A DNA stretch of 64,000 bases from Dicyema japonicum (taxonomy: Eukaryota; Dicyemida; Rhombozoa; Dicyemidae). Both the position numbers and the translations under genes were made by a program. The stretch spans positions 872,676 to 936,675 of the forward strand of contig RDEW01000002.1 in NCBI GenBank assembly GCA_011109175.1. Direction: 5' to 3'. Below are positions 32,401 through 43,449 of this stretch, one piece after another. Position 1 is the first letter of the stretch; each line of letters begins with the position of its first letter. A model generated the notes under the pieces. It was not told the DNA's origin. It saw only the letters and a list, made by a program, of their open reading frames with translations, and searched no databases.

Positions 32401-32730
32401 TTAGGAAAAAGGTGAGCATATGGTCATATAGCGGCCGTCCGAGTGCGTGGCTGTTTCTCTCAGGATGGCGTGCGAGATTCGCTCAAATAACCAGAAGCGC
32501 TCATAGAAGTCTCCTGATAGTGTAGAAATCCGATTATCTAGACGACTCAAGAATTCCAGATGTCTCAACGGAACGAACAAATAATCATTTAGTAGGACCG
32601 TGTACTTTTCCCGTTTAAACCTCTCGGCCTTCTCATCAGCAGAACAAGCACTCTGAAGTAGGTTGCAAGGGGCAAATGTGTCGTGTAGGTGACTTCCCAG
32701 ACAACTGGCTTCTTGCTTCAAAATGGAAGA
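32401..32730 (-). pseudogene. Family D endonuclease tail, duplicated part
   Basis: Near-identical to 29650-29970 as part of the tandem duplication; keeps DYLFVPLRHLEFLSRLDNR and SGDFYERFWLFE. A few bases are lost in the Ser/Gly-rich stretch, and the copy ends in DNA unrelated to unit 1 at about 32741. Confidence 0.7.
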
Positions 32731-32918
32731 TTGACATTCCTTCTGGCATTCAGCAAGTATATTATACTTTGTGATTTTTTTAATGAATGCTCAATATTTT
32801 TTGTCGTAATCAGACCTAGTTTTTCAAAAAAAGTCGTCAATTATTGCTCCCATGTGTAATCCTCGAACCGGACGTTGAATATGCGTTCCACTGTCGAACG
32901 GAAGATTAATTTGTGTAC

Positions 32919-33010
32919 AGTAAAACTCCTATTAACCGCCAACTTTTATAAAAACAATTCATTAAAATTTATTTAAATACATCAGTCCTTACCACCAAAT
33001 ATAACAAGTG
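32919..33010 (+). mobile_element. Possible terminal inverted repeat of a pogo-like DNA transposon
   Basis: TACAGTAAAACTCC followed by ATTAACCGCC resembles the TA-flanked CAGT...CTCC...AACCG ends of pogo/Tigger elements. A similar start TACAGTTAACTCCTCCTAACC lies at 56720, and the two share text for about 100 bp. No opposite end or transposase was found. Confidence 0.3.
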
Positions 33011-33522
33011 TATTGACCAAGGAACAAATAAAAGACAGTTCACCAGAAGAGCCGTGAAAGATAGGGGACATTTTCTATTAAAATAAAAAATGACATTTAA
33101 GTAAGGCAGTGACATTCATGACTACCAAGCTTCCCATAATCAAATTGAGAGTACCTGAATTGAGGTTGGAACAAGGAAGGTGAAGTTCTTTTACTCAAGA
33201 TGGGGGATCGCATGAAATTACTAAAATTCATCTTAAATCACTGTCTTCTTACAGCATCTGTCTACTATTCCATATAGCTTCTACAAACTGGATTCCATCA
33301 TACCTAATGCTATTCGTCGTCTCCGTCAAGTCGATCCCCTTTAATTAGAAGAAATAGAGAATTCGCTTAATTCCTGTCTATTTTGTCTTTGAGGTAATGT
33401 AATAAGATTTTCCTGGAAGAGTTATATACTCATGGTTGAGCATTCCCTAAGGTTAAATACCTAAACATTAAGATCCTAGTATTTAACTTATCAAAGTGAA
33501 ATTAACTTATAAGATCGGCTCC

Positions 33523-33682
33523 ATGATTCAAGCTGTGACCAAGGATCCGCGAGAGACTGGTTGGTTCCGAGAACGTATCTCGTTGGCTATTGTTAGGGGA
33601 AATAGCATGGCCATTCAGATGCCTTAATTTAATTTTTATTCATTTGATAATAAAATTTCTTTATTAAAAAAAAAAAAAAAAA
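33523..33682 (+). mobile_element. Family D endonuclease tail, 3' end with poly(A)
   Basis: A short frame (33523-33627) encodes GWFRERISLAIVRGNSMAIQ, the C-terminus of the family D protein. It is followed by AATAAA at 33649-33654 and a run of 17 A at 33666-33682. This is the clearest retrotransposed 3' end in the window and shows that family D is inserted through a polyadenylated RNA. Confidence 0.75.
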
Positions 33683-33729
33683 CTTATAATATGATAGTCA
33701 ACGACTTAATGCTAATTTTGATTGAATTA

Positions 33730-34075
33730 TTATTGGTTAACAATGCTGTTGAGAGGGGAATCTTGAGCTACTCCATTGGGAAGAAGACGAGTTTTTGATC
33801 CATTTAGTCACACATCACTTGGGCTTGTCTTCCGCTTAGGAGGTTGACAAACCAAACATAAATATTATGGTGGACATCCGTGTTTAATATTCGTTTTGAA
33901 AAAAATTTTTGCTGATGCCTATTCGAATACCTTGTTTTTTGTGGGTGAGGGAGTCAAGGTGAGTAGTAATTTGTGGGTTTGAAATGTTGGTAATGGAAAT
34001 AACAAACCTAAGATTTATGCTGTATGGTTCAAATACGAATTCAAAAGTCAGGATGATCGACAAATCCAACAATGA
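33730..34075 (-). pseudogene. LINE family C RT fragment
   Basis: Minus strand gives LLSGRQAQVMC and RLLPNGVAQD, matching the FFSGKIGRAEIM...RLLPNGVPQG region (motif B) of the copy at 22.1 kb, with one-base shifts. Very decayed. Confidence 0.5.
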
Positions 34076-34245
34076 TCACTACAACTCTGATATTGCTGGT
34101 ACAAATCTAACATTGATTGGACACAACTCTGCTTTTTATCGGAAACCCAATAATATCTGACACTACACAAGTCTAACAAATCAAAAAGTAAAATATCAGT
34201 ACTAACAAATAAACTTACAAATATAAAACAACATAAAATTAGTCA

Positions 34246-35512
34246 TCACGATCTTCTAGAAGAAGAACGGTCTCTATTTGAATATCCCCGTCTAGAAGAC
34301 CGATATCTCTTAGACCTGCTCTTTGACCTCCGTCTTTTATCCCTCCCCCTAATTCGCCTAAACCTTCAATTTTCCCCAAACCTGTTCAAGTCATCATACA
34401 CCACCTCCAGTTTTTCAATCATCTCCAGACATCGAGGATCATCCGCCACAAGGGACTGTCTGATCATCGAAGCAGCAGTATGGAGGATCTTGATCCCCAC
34501 CTTGGCGGCACCTTTGATCTTTCAAACAAAGTACCATCACTAGCACTTTCCTTGGAGGACTTTATAGCCTTATTCGTGACCTCCCAATTCTTCCTGACCA
34601 TACTTTCCAGATCTCCCTTATTCATATGCCTCCGTTTACTTGGATAAATTTAAAACCAAACATATTAACAGGCGAACCCCCACCATTTCCCAATGCTGGC
34701 TTACCTACCGAGTTCACCGCCTTCTGTGAGCCCTCAAACCCAACCTAAGCAACTTATCACGCAGAAATAAAAATTATAACAAAAAGGGACCGCCAAATAA
34801 CATCTTTACAAACAACACGGTAATACTAATCTTACATGAGTATTCGGCAGCATTAACTGGTCCATCCAATAGCTGTTATACAAGGGATTGGGGAGTCTGT
34901 CACTCTGCCCATAAGCTGTTCGACTTAACGGGGGAGCTATTCTGGAAACAAGTGAGTACCTTCCGTCTTTGGAGCCTCCTTCCTCCGAGTATCCCCGTCT
35001 CCCCCACAGAGGGCTTTATAGTGCTCGAGGTTATCCCTCGTGCACTGAGCAGTGATTGGGTTCTTTCCGCTAAAAGCGATCTTCGGAAGTCCTTCCATGA
35101 GGATATTCACGGATTCATCCTTCTGTAAGGTCAGGACAGCCATTCTGTAGTTATTACAAGACAAACCCTTTGCTTTGGCCGTTGGATTTGTTTTCGAAGA
35201 ACTTTATCTCCATTAGGTCATACACATCGAGTCCCTTAACTGCCTCGGCCAGGTCTCTGTCACTTGTCCACTGATTGTCATTATTTACACTAACCCATTG
35301 AAGATTGGCCACTATCAGGGCTACCTTCTTCCCTGTGTAGTCATCTGGAATACCATGTGGCAGTTTTGATCCTGATAGAGCTGTGGAATTTGTACTTTGT
35401 TGATTTGCTAGGATGTCATCGTATAATTTTAATTCATCGTCATTTGACGGCCTTTTCTGTAATTTGAAGGAAAAAACATTACTTTGACGTCAACAGGTAC
35501 CACATCAACCAT
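34246..35512 (-). CDS. CPSF6: CPSF6 (cleavage factor Im 68 kDa subunit)
   Basis: Nine exons on the minus strand: 35512-35483, 35456-35295, 35270-35167, 35144-34960, 34936-34836, 34744-34640, 34616-34535, 34511-34382, 34357-34246. Introns are 26, 24, 22, 23, 91, 23, 23 and 24 nt. They join into one frame of 336 residues. An RRM at about residues 43-125 has VALIVANLQWW (RNP2), LMEIKFFENKSNGQSKG (RNP1 side) and LTLQKDESVN. A Pro/Gly-rich middle follows. The C-terminal part has the conserved helical block with KVGIKILHTAASMIRQSLVA and DDPRC, and an RS-like tail (RDKRRRSKSRSKRYRSS). In animals CPSF6 pairs with CPSF5 to choose poly(A) sites, and the RS-like tail handles protein contacts and import. 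Shorter than human CPSF6 (about 550) mainly because the Pro-rich part is small. The seventh intron (34534-34512) lacks a pyrimidine tract and is the least certain. Confidence 0.9.
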
Positions 35513-35599
35513 TTTATTTTACAAATTGAAAATAAAATTTTAATTTATAATTTTAAACAACTTAATAAAAAATTAAATCATTACTAATAATAACTAATT

Positions 35600-36000
35600 C
35601 GACGTTTACTCACAATCCCTTCTTCTGACAAGGGAATGTTTTTGTCCACGTCGGATTGGATCTCCCCCATGTCGTTGAGCTGTGAGTTTAGCTTTCCCTA
35701 ACGCTGTTTAAGTGGTCGAAGGATTTTCTTTTACTCTTTGTTTCTTTAATTTTTCTTTAATTTTCGTTCATGTCGCTGCAAATCAAGATTTTTCCATTCT
35801 GGTAAAGTAGCCGAGTTCAAGACAGTAGCAATGGTAGAAAAAGGATACAAGGGGATGTAAATATTGACTAATGTCAATCGGACGGAGAGGAAGTTTATCT
35901 TCACTGTGATCTGTTAGAGTGGATTTTGTTTCACCAAACTTCTTTTGATGAGAGACTTAATTTTATTTAAAATATTAATTAAATAAAAATCATGTTTGCT
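35600..36000 (-). pseudogene. Coding-like stretch upstream of CPSF6, unrecognised
   Basis: Minus strand reads KKFGETKSTLTDHSEDKL, RPIDISQYLHP, then in another frame STIATVLNSATLPEWKNLDL and, after stops, SQLNDMGEIQSDVDKN. The composition is that of a real protein, but stops (TAA, TAA, TAG) interrupt the second half and I could not place introns. It could be an unresolved gene or a pseudogene. Confidence 0.35.
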
Positions 36001-36299
36001 CTTTTATTTGTGCCTTCTGGTGGTGGCCTTCTGATGACATTGAATCTGAAGTCGTGGGTTCTAATCCGAAAGTTGGAGTTGTCAGCGAAGGTCAATTCCT
36101 GTCAAACAGATACCACCCGTGAGGCGAAGAATCCTTCTGACACGACATAATAGTTGAAAGGGATCTTCCTGACCAAATCCTCTGGTAAAGATTACATTAG
36201 AACTTTTCCGTCGATGAATGAAGTGATGTCCGCGACAGTAGAACTTGCGATGAAAATGGAATAGGGTTGAGAAATTTCTCCACCTCTCTTCGGAAGCGG

Positions 36300-36430
36300 A
36301 AGCCTGTAATGTACTATTGGAAGATTGATTTGGCTTGCACAACAGATGTTCTCCTTGGGTTCCTTCCTTGATTAATTATTTAGGACTGTTTGTGCTGCGC
36401 TTACCAAAGATTGTGTGCCTGGGATTAATA
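36300..36430 (-). mobile_element. LINE family A 5' end fragment
   Basis: Matches 4546-4665 and the 5' region at 55.13-55.25 kb in the same words (AGATGTTCTCCTTGGG and TGTAATGTACTATTGGAAG). Neighbouring DNA at 36160-36260 matches 4440-4530 but in opposite orientation, a sign of rearrangement. Confidence 0.6.
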
Positions 36431-36729
36431 AAATTCCTCCAAGTTCAGTAGGGTGAGATATATTCGGTACATCAGAAATAATAAAAAATGCTGCCTACAG
36501 AGAGATGATGATTTATCACTCACAGATGGTCGCCCAAAATAGGATGTTACATCTATTTTACAAAGATACTACAAAAAAGCAACTCCTCGCTAGTTTATCG
36601 TCCAAAACACGTGCTACTTCGAAAGGTGTTGTAACCCAATTAATGCTTAGTGTAGCTTACCCGATAGTGATGTCTCATTTGAGTACACTTCCTTCATTTA
36701 AGTCGTTCTCTGAGTTTACATGTTCACAA

Positions 36730-37260
36730 TCCAGCCGCATCGTGTTAAAATTGTAGCCATCGACAAAACAGGCTATGTACAAATTGGACGCACTCCGTTA
36801 AGAAATGATAAAAATGGAGATACGTAAAGAAATTTGGTTCAGTACTGGGAGACCCGGAGGATATCAGCAGAAGATGTTGGTTAATATCTTCTTTAAGAAA
36901 ATGTGGAATATTTAAATACAAAGAAGGCATCTCCCTTGACTACGGCTAAAATTGTACAACAAGTTTATCCGTCCCATTCAGTTATACAACTAGGGCACTT
37001 GGGGGACAAGTAAACAAGAGCTGGGTAAGCATGACGTGTTTCATCGGAGTCACCTCAGGACCATTTTCAAATACAATGGTCGAGGAAAATATGTAACGCT
37101 AAACCAACAAGCCGTAAAATTTTGGAGTCTGGTAGGCTGTTTGGGCATGTCCTAAGTATATTTCCATAGAAGAGTATTTCAAAAGGTCCCGGACACTGAT
37201 GACAGTCAGGATTGTTGAAAGTATGGCTCAAGCGAAACCCACCCTAGTCATGGAAACATG
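36730..37260 (+). pseudogene. LINE family A thumb fragment
   Basis: Plus strand, over several frames: VLGDPEDISRRC (cf. LLGDAEDVLRRK at 3.8 kb), LYNKFIRPIQLYN, GTWGTSKQELGKHD, FHRSHLRTIF and GRLFGHVL. These are in the family A order. Heavily shifted and without the palm. Confidence 0.55.
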
Positions 37261-37759
37261 AACGAGCTTTTGACCAACTAACTATGCTTTCCACAGGTTA
37301 TCTTCACTTAAAGGGACCTGATGTAAGGACCTAAGTGGCTGAGTTTTCATAGCGTTGAGAAAATCTCGGTAATATGCAGGGACACTTTCTCTAACGCGAA
37401 TATGTTCATGTAATTGTGCATGCGGGTTCCGCAGCGAGTATTGATAATGACACTAAGGGAGGAAATACCGCAGCATTGTTCACTTTCCAACCGATTTCCA
37501 CGGAGACGTCTTGCGTGCATGTCCACGTCAGTTTATCAGGTTAATCGGGGTTTGCAAGACTGCGGAAGGGTGATCCTAAAATGACACGATGGCTCTTCCA
37601 GAACACTGGGCTCGCGATCATGGGGGGGTGACTCTCATTGTGGGCTCAGTGCTCAAGGGCCATTACTTTATTGATTCTGTTCAGGAGTTAAATAACGCAT
37701 AATTAAGGTATATATAGCTCCTATGGTCTGAGAGAGGCGGATCTTTTCAAGAATCACGC
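37261..37759. other. Dispersed repeat with GACTGCGGAAG, no gene
   Basis: The stretch at about 37545-37600 is shared with 44350-44400 (a repeat with GACTGCGGAAG and GATCCTA.AATGACAC), so it belongs to an unnamed repeat. Nothing else seen. Confidence 0.35.
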
Positions 37760-37985
37760 CCATCCATATTTTCTATTGTGGGTACTCGTCCACTTGAGTA
37801 AAGAAGAGAAGGAACCTTTTGAATCATGTCAAACACTGGACATCTGCGAGTCAAGTGGAACTCATAACGCTTTTTAAGAATTGAGGAAAGCAAGGGCAGA
37901 AAAGAATGCTTCAAACAATGTAGCGGCATGGAGTCGAACTCACAACTAATTGCGAGCAAAAACACTAAGATGATTAATCACCCCA
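37760..37985 (-). mobile_element. SINE2 copy with tRNA-like head
   Basis: Minus strand from 37985: ATCATCTTAGTGTTTTTGCTC (A-box region), then TGTGAGTTCGACTCC (B box), then the Ala/Thr-rich body. One of the clearer heads in the family. Confidence 0.55.
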
Positions 37986-38999
37986 ACATTGTCCAAAAGT
38001 GGTTTAAAGCGTTTTCAGGTAACTTTCGTCGGTCTATCTTTTTGCATAACGTTTCAATTGAGAAACAGAATTTTTAAAAGAATTTTCTAATTTCTAGCAG
38101 AAGTACGTTGTGCTGACTCATCTACAAAAATGTGAAACCTTTCGCTTTTGGGCAGCTTTAGACATCAGACCACGACGATTTAAATTATTATTTTTTATAG
38201 AAGAGGGTCGCCCAATAATTTTTGGACATACCTTCACAGTCGAGCTCATGAGCCAAATGTCTGACTCAGCTGTACTAATTTACAGAATTACGGGTGAGAC
38301 TAATCTATCCCACGATGGACTACACTAAGGAAAACCAACATTAAATAATCGAAACCCATGTAGGGACATGTGTCATGAGCCAACAATCCTTAACTTTTCT
38401 ATCACCTTTAGATTAGAGCTTTTAAAATCAAAGGGAGTCTATTTCTCATCCTTTTTTTGTTTAGCGTTGTTTTGAACAACTAAAGTCTGAATTCATGAAA
38501 CATCCACGTTTACAAGGCTTTTCGCTAGTAACCTCTTATTTGCTGTTAGAAGGTGATGGTTGAGGTATCTTCTTGTACGAAATACTACCATCCCCTCAAG
38601 ATGGATGCGACCCTTCGCTTCTATCCGTACGAATGAGCGAAATTATGTAGTCAGGAGACATTATATACAAAGTTTCGGAACAAGGAAGACTTGTTCTGAG
38701 CGAAAATCTAGCCTGGTCAAAATTTGAGATTTTGTATAAATCTCCATTGGATAGGAATACTGGATTGTTAGTTAGACGCCTGGTTCATAAATTGTGAGTA
38801 CTTGTCCGTGAACTCTCTTATAGCTAGGAAAAGGAGTTCAGGAACATTTTTGAATGAATAAACACCTGACTCAGCTAATGGCATCCGAATGGCACAAAAA
38901 ATCATTAATTAACTAAAAATAGTGTAAAATTTTAAACGGGTAATTTCAAAATAAAATACTAAATTTTGTGAAAAGTTGTATTTTGGAAAATCAATAATA
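37986..38999. other. No gene recognised
   Basis: A plus-strand frame of 72 codons (38110-38328) has no recognisable motif. No intron-like or repeat structure seen; 38900-39000 is AT-rich. Confidence 0.4.
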
Positions 39000-39350
39000 A
39001 AATATTCCGTTCACTTGTGATCCTTTCTTTGTTATTGAGTAATGAAATAATTCAAAATTATCAGTTCTATAGAAAATTGACCTACCATCATTGTGATATG
39101 ACTGAAAGTCTTACCATGCAAATCTTCATAGTTGTAGTGCCAGTTCGGCCTCGGATGAAAGAGCTATTTTTCGGTTGCCCCAATTCAGGATATTTTTGAG
39201 CAACAGACTTAATCTTCAATGCCATTCTTGACAACGGGACATCAGTAAATAATTGATCCACACTAGAATTTTATTTAAAAACTCGAAAAATTAAAAAATA
39301 AAAATTAATAAAATTTTATTGACCTAAAATTAAATTTAGACCTTTTTGTA
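39000..39350 (-). CDS. Coding-like exon, unrecognised
   Basis: On the minus strand a frame after an acceptor-like site (about 39267) reads VDQLFTDVPLSRMALKIKS, then YPELGQPKNSSFIRGRTGTT, ending TMKICM before a possible donor at about 39112. It has protein-like composition and sits between AT-rich blocks, as real genes here do. I do not recognise it and could not join it to other exons. Confidence 0.3.
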
Positions 39351-39439
39351 CGTTATCAAAATTTTGACTTTTTGTGATTTTCTGATCGAATCCTTCAACA
39401 ATCCTATTACTCTGGAGAGTCTTCTGTAGATTTGAGTAA

Positions 39440-39720
39440 TTCTGTAATTTTTACACAATTTTTATGACAGCGAATGACAAAGTATCACCTTCAGCTCGCG
39501 ACATGATACGAAGGGTAGGACTTGCCAACCGACTTCTACCCAGAAATCTCCCCAATAAATCATCAAAAACAGGATAATCTTTGAAGATAAGTCCGAGATA
39601 CTTTAGCCCGGTTTTTAAAATCTCCCCTTTTTGAGTCATAACATTCCTCTTAAACGTATAACATTGCTGGAAGTATTGCGGAGTTGAAGACAAAAAAGGT
39701 CTCCCTCAGAGTCGAGATTT
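39440..39720 (-). pseudogene. RT thumb fragment, other LINE type
   Basis: Minus-strand frame of 80 codons with LKTGLKYLGLIFKDY, FDDLLGRFLGRSRLAS and a Ser-Leu run, which fits the LKYLG...RLGRARLAF thumb of a LINE RT that is not family A, B or C. No catalytic part attached. Confidence 0.45.
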
Positions 39721-41049
39721 AACTTTCTTACTTAGAACAGAATTTTTCCAGGTTCTGGATGGACTTGTGTTATATTGATTCTGCTTCTGAGAACGTGGGA
39801 ACTAGTTACGCTTAATTGGAACGTGATTATTTAAATTATTACTAAATACTTGTGATTAGCATTTCTATTTTTATAATTATATCTATTTTAGATTCTATTT
39901 AATTTTAATTATTATTATTAAAATATGAGAGGCTTGTGAACCAATCAAACCAAAATGACGTGCCTGTCTAGTCACTGGAAAATCCGAATGGAGTGGCGCT
40001 TTGGATCAATGCCCTCGGTCGGTAGCATTGGCACCCACCTAGATGACGATACTGTCCTCACCGGTATCTTCATCAAACTTGGAATGAAGAATTTCTCACA
40101 AGAAATTTCTGTTCGAAATATAGTCACAGTCTCCAAGTTATATTAAAGGGGGACAACACCCTCATGAGCGTGGTTGTAGACAACCTTATAACACCAGAGT
40201 CTATAAAAACTATACAATCTGAGATCTTAAAGTTTGGGATTATTATTAAAAATCACTCCCGAGAAAACATAAAATTAGTTAAGTTTCCCTTGTGCCGTAT
40301 TCAGAATCAAAATAATAAAGTTTGGGATACAAAAAATATTAAAACGAAAAATCATTAAAATCACTAATTAACCTATCCAATTTGAGGGTACCCGAACTAT
40401 TCCTCACATTTCGTTTTTGAAGCGAATTGATGGCTTAATTACACACAACTCTTACTTTGAACTCACTCAGTCTGTTTTCATACATCATGGCTTTTTCTCT
40501 ATTTTGCTGGCTATGAGCCATGAAATGGAATCTTCATTCGGCATCATCACGACTTTGATTTCAAAATCTTCAGTGATACTTCTAGGGATCAGTATTGTAT
40601 CCCAAAATTTCTGAAATGAATGTCTCATTATACCTTGTGGGAGTCGATCGTTTTCGGGAGATCGAACTCAATCAAATAGTATATAGAATCATCATTAAAA
40701 TAAGGGTCTAAATTACAGAGGAGAAAACAACATTCCATTGTGGATCAAATGACTTATTATCTTGCAATCCATTTTATAGTGTTATCGACTATTTTAATGC
40801 TAATTATCCCCCGCTTTGTGCACGAGTTCCTGTATTTACTGTAGACATAAAATCAATATTTGTTATTATGTGGATTGATTTCCACAAGATTTCATTAATT
40901 TATTAACCCATAGGTTAATTCAGTTCCTACGGTCGCAGAAGTACTTTCAATACCACACAAGTACTTCAGGAATTAACAGAAAGGGAAGGAAATATCAAGC
41001 CCTTGAAGCTGTGAGAACATCTACTTTGGAGTAGGAGAAGGAAATGATC
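39721..41049. other. Family A 3' end at 40225-40330 and unassigned coding-like text
   Basis: 40225-40330 (minus) matches the 3' end of the family A copy at 55.69-55.77 kb (ACGGCACAAGGGAAACTTAA). On the minus strand 40500-40615 reads FWDTILIPRSITEDFEIK and MMPNEDSISWLIASKIEK, which looks like protein but I cannot identify it or join it to anything. The rest is AT-rich. Confidence 0.4.
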
Positions 41050-41185
41050 CTTTGGCATACTACTTTGGCACTGGGATCACATGATGCCACTCTAGTAGAA
41101 CTTGGGAGAGGAGGAACAAAAAAATGAGAAATCTTCAATCAAAAAAAAACGTGGCACCACGTGAAATATTGTGTCTCTTAAAATT
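41050..41185 (-). mobile_element. SINE2 copy, degenerate
   Basis: Shares ATGATCCTTTGGCATAC..., GATCACATGATGCCACT and the GTGGCACCACGTG junction with the copies at 18.95 and 58.1 kb. Confidence 0.5.
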
Positions 41186-41238
41186 GTATTAATTTTATGG
41201 TAATCACCAACGTATGTGTACGAGCATTATGAGGGTCC

Positions 41239-42469
41239 TTGAGAGCATTGTTCCTGAGGCAAGGATCTAAGGAGGTTAGTACTTTGTTATCCAGACTCAA
41301 CGACACGGGAGGAAGCAAGAAATTGGCATGGTTAGATGAGATTAGAGCTCGGAGTCTGACCTCCTTTGTTCAGAATCTGGTTTCGACGTCTTCTGATTTC
41401 GTATATTGCCCATTCTCTAGAGAAGGAAGACAAAAGATTACAACCATTAGTAAGCTAAGTAGACTTTCCATGCAATAACTGAATCCCGCAGGGCTACTAG
41501 AGACGGTTTGAAGATTAGAAAAAAATCAATGCTTATAGCATTAATCTTGTGAGTGCGTCCTTGATATCCCAATTGACGCAAGGCTGCGAATCGTCTAACT
41601 TCATGTAATACATCATTGGGTCTGATGAACTCTCCCATACATGCAGTGTCTCCATGGGTTTCCAAGGTTGTGAATCCAATGTGAGTACGCGAATGGGATT
41701 TAAACCGGATTGGCCATCCAAAGAATCATTAGCTATCTCGTCCTTGAACCCGAAAGAGAGTGTAAAGGAGGTAAAGAATAAATTTTATTGACATGACGTG
41801 TGGGGGTCACAAGTTCTCTGAAGAAGAATCCGATTGGGTATGGGAATTTTTGGACCAATCAGTTTTCTTTTTCCTTTGAAAAGTTTAGACGAAGCGGGTT
41901 TCCATTTTCCTCATAGACGCGGCTGGTCAGTAGTCCCAACATGCAAATAGTTGTCACATCCATGGCTGAAATAACGGAATTTGGGGATCGATCAACAGAA
42001 CTGTGGGAGTATTCGCACCAGTCATAAGAAGTAGCGCTGTTCAGTGATTGAACAACTAACAGCCGTCTTTATTAAACCAAGGTAAGCCGTGAATTAAAAA
42101 ATTGGCAGTCATCAAAAATTTCTAGAGATATATCAAATGCCACTTCTGAACGATTGAATACTTATTCGCCGCAAAAGTGGTTAATTGACTGGAAGGTTGT
42201 GATGTACCTTATTCCATAAATATTTCCCCTTCTTCATATTCTCATAGTTATAAGTTAACATGATTCTGGGTCAGTGTTGTTGGACATCGGAGATATCAGA
42301 GAACCCTCTCCCAGTGATGAATCATAAGATGTCAGTGAGATGAGGTTCATTAATATCCGTCCCGTTTCTTCCACCATTAAAGTCTGAGGTGCTCAACCGT
42401 CTGGATATTTTTTTAATAACCCTTGATATAGCCGAAATAGGTTTTATCCAGTTCCCCCGTTAGGAGTGG
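41239..42469. other. Open frames of unknown status, no gene recognised
   Basis: A plus-strand frame (41239-41478) reads GSKEVSTLLSRLNDTGGSKK and a Ser/Thr-rich follow-up; two minus-strand frames overlap 41447-41721. None shows a known motif or a short intron. I do not call a gene. Confidence 0.3.
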
Positions 42470-42725
42470 GACCTTTCGCAGCACCACGTCCTTTCCAAGT
42501 ATCCGCCATTTTGGAAACTTCCATTGATGTAAGGAAGACAATGATCCTTTTTGTGCGGCCAAGCATTGGGCGTCTCCTAAGTTAAATAAATCCCATAAAA
42601 TCTCTTAGAAATTACAAAATGGCAAAAAGCAAAAAAGGAATCCTCGACAAAGTATGTAGCCACGTGGGAATCGAGCCACAGTAAAATGCGCCGAAAGCAC
42701 TAACTACCTGGTCTACTACGATATA
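42470..42725 (-). mobile_element. SINE2, fullest copy
   Basis: Minus strand from 42725: ACCAGGTAGTTAGTGCTTTC (A box), GGCTCGATTCCCACG (B box), CTACATACTTTGTCGAGGATTCC, a T-rich body, and a tail with AGGAGACGCCCAATGCTTGG. Other copies align to this one over head, body or tail. Confidence 0.65.
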
Positions 42726-42838
42726 AAGTTTCCTGATTTTCATGAAGTAGACTCCCTCTCTCCAGTACTGAGATTCCCCCACATGATTAGTATTGAAACT
42801 CCTCAACAATCATTTAACGAAAATTACAAGTCAAATTA

Positions 42839-43449
42839 TCAATCAAAGGAATGGTCAGTTTTAGTCTCCTTCAAAGTATTCAATATGCTATTACACAATT
42901 CAGAGTCAGTTGGGTAAGGCCTCAGCGTCTTCAAACCTACAAATTAACGGAATCTCAAACTGGGGTCATAATTGACAGGAGCAGCCACAGCATAACTGGC
43001 ACTAATATGACTGGCATATCTGACGAGGGAATCCACGCTTATATTTCCGTTGGCCTCGTCTATCAGGGAGATCTTCTTGTGGAGTTGGGACACTGCATTT
43101 GTTAAGACGAGGCTCAGTCGCCGGAGAGTAGAGTAAATGAAAGATATTTCTTCGTCCTTGGAATTTATTAGGGAAATTATTCCTTTGACTCTGTTTCGTA
43201 GTCGTAAATTGTCCTGTACTTTAATGAGGATTTATTGGTACTCTTTACGATTTCTTTCTTCAGTTGGTCTTCTTTATCTTGTATTAACGGTAATATCCTA
43301 GAGAATTGATAATCCAAGGGATCCTGGAATTTGTTGTCGAAGTAAAGCAATTCTATGAATTCTCTATTTTTAGTGGTAATTATACAAAGACAAAAGTTCG
43401 ATTTCTGATATAATTTTGAGTGCTTTAGAAGTAACTGACATAACAACAA
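42839..43449 (-). CDS. MED4: MED4 (Mediator complex subunit 4)
   Basis: Three exons on the minus strand, 43449-43220, 43190-42961 and 42936-42839, with introns of 29 nt (43219-43191, phase 2) and 24 nt (42960-42937, phase 1), give 185 residues. The diagnostic Mediator 4 signature is present: LTNAVSQLHKKISLIDEA, then VDSLVRYASHISASYAVAAP, then LRPYPTDSELCNSIL, matching the human order (ATAVYQAKEKLKSI, YAHRISASNAVCAPL, RRPYPTDLEM). The N-terminal half is a predicted coiled helix. The Ser/Glu-rich tail of vertebrate MED4 is absent. MED4 is part of the middle module of Mediator. AT-rich DNA at 43450-43500 probably holds the promoter. The start is the first ATG of the frame. Confidence 0.9.

Larger units (their letters stand above)
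25083..32741. repeat. Tandem duplication of a lectin-bearing unit
   Basis: Unit 1 is about 25083-30000 and unit 2 about 30568-32741. Aside from the LINE in unit 1 they match along their length: shared 5' region (25083-26190 with 30568-31660), lectin gene, and part of a family D tail. Both hold an 11-bp inverted repeat TTTTGTCAAAA...TTTTGACAAAA (about 25972 and 31439) and a hairpin with AAACTGAGA...TCTCAGTTT (about 25618 and 31096). The shared 5' region has open frames on both strands (plus: 25104-25292, 25679-25906) but the substitutions do not favour one as coding. Confidence 0.9.

Noticed and set aside
33666-33682. Poly(A) of a processed pseudogene of a host gene
   Set aside because: The coding text just upstream is the end of the family D mobile-element protein.
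42851-43105. An 84-codon plus-strand gene
   Set aside because: Antisense to MED4 exons.
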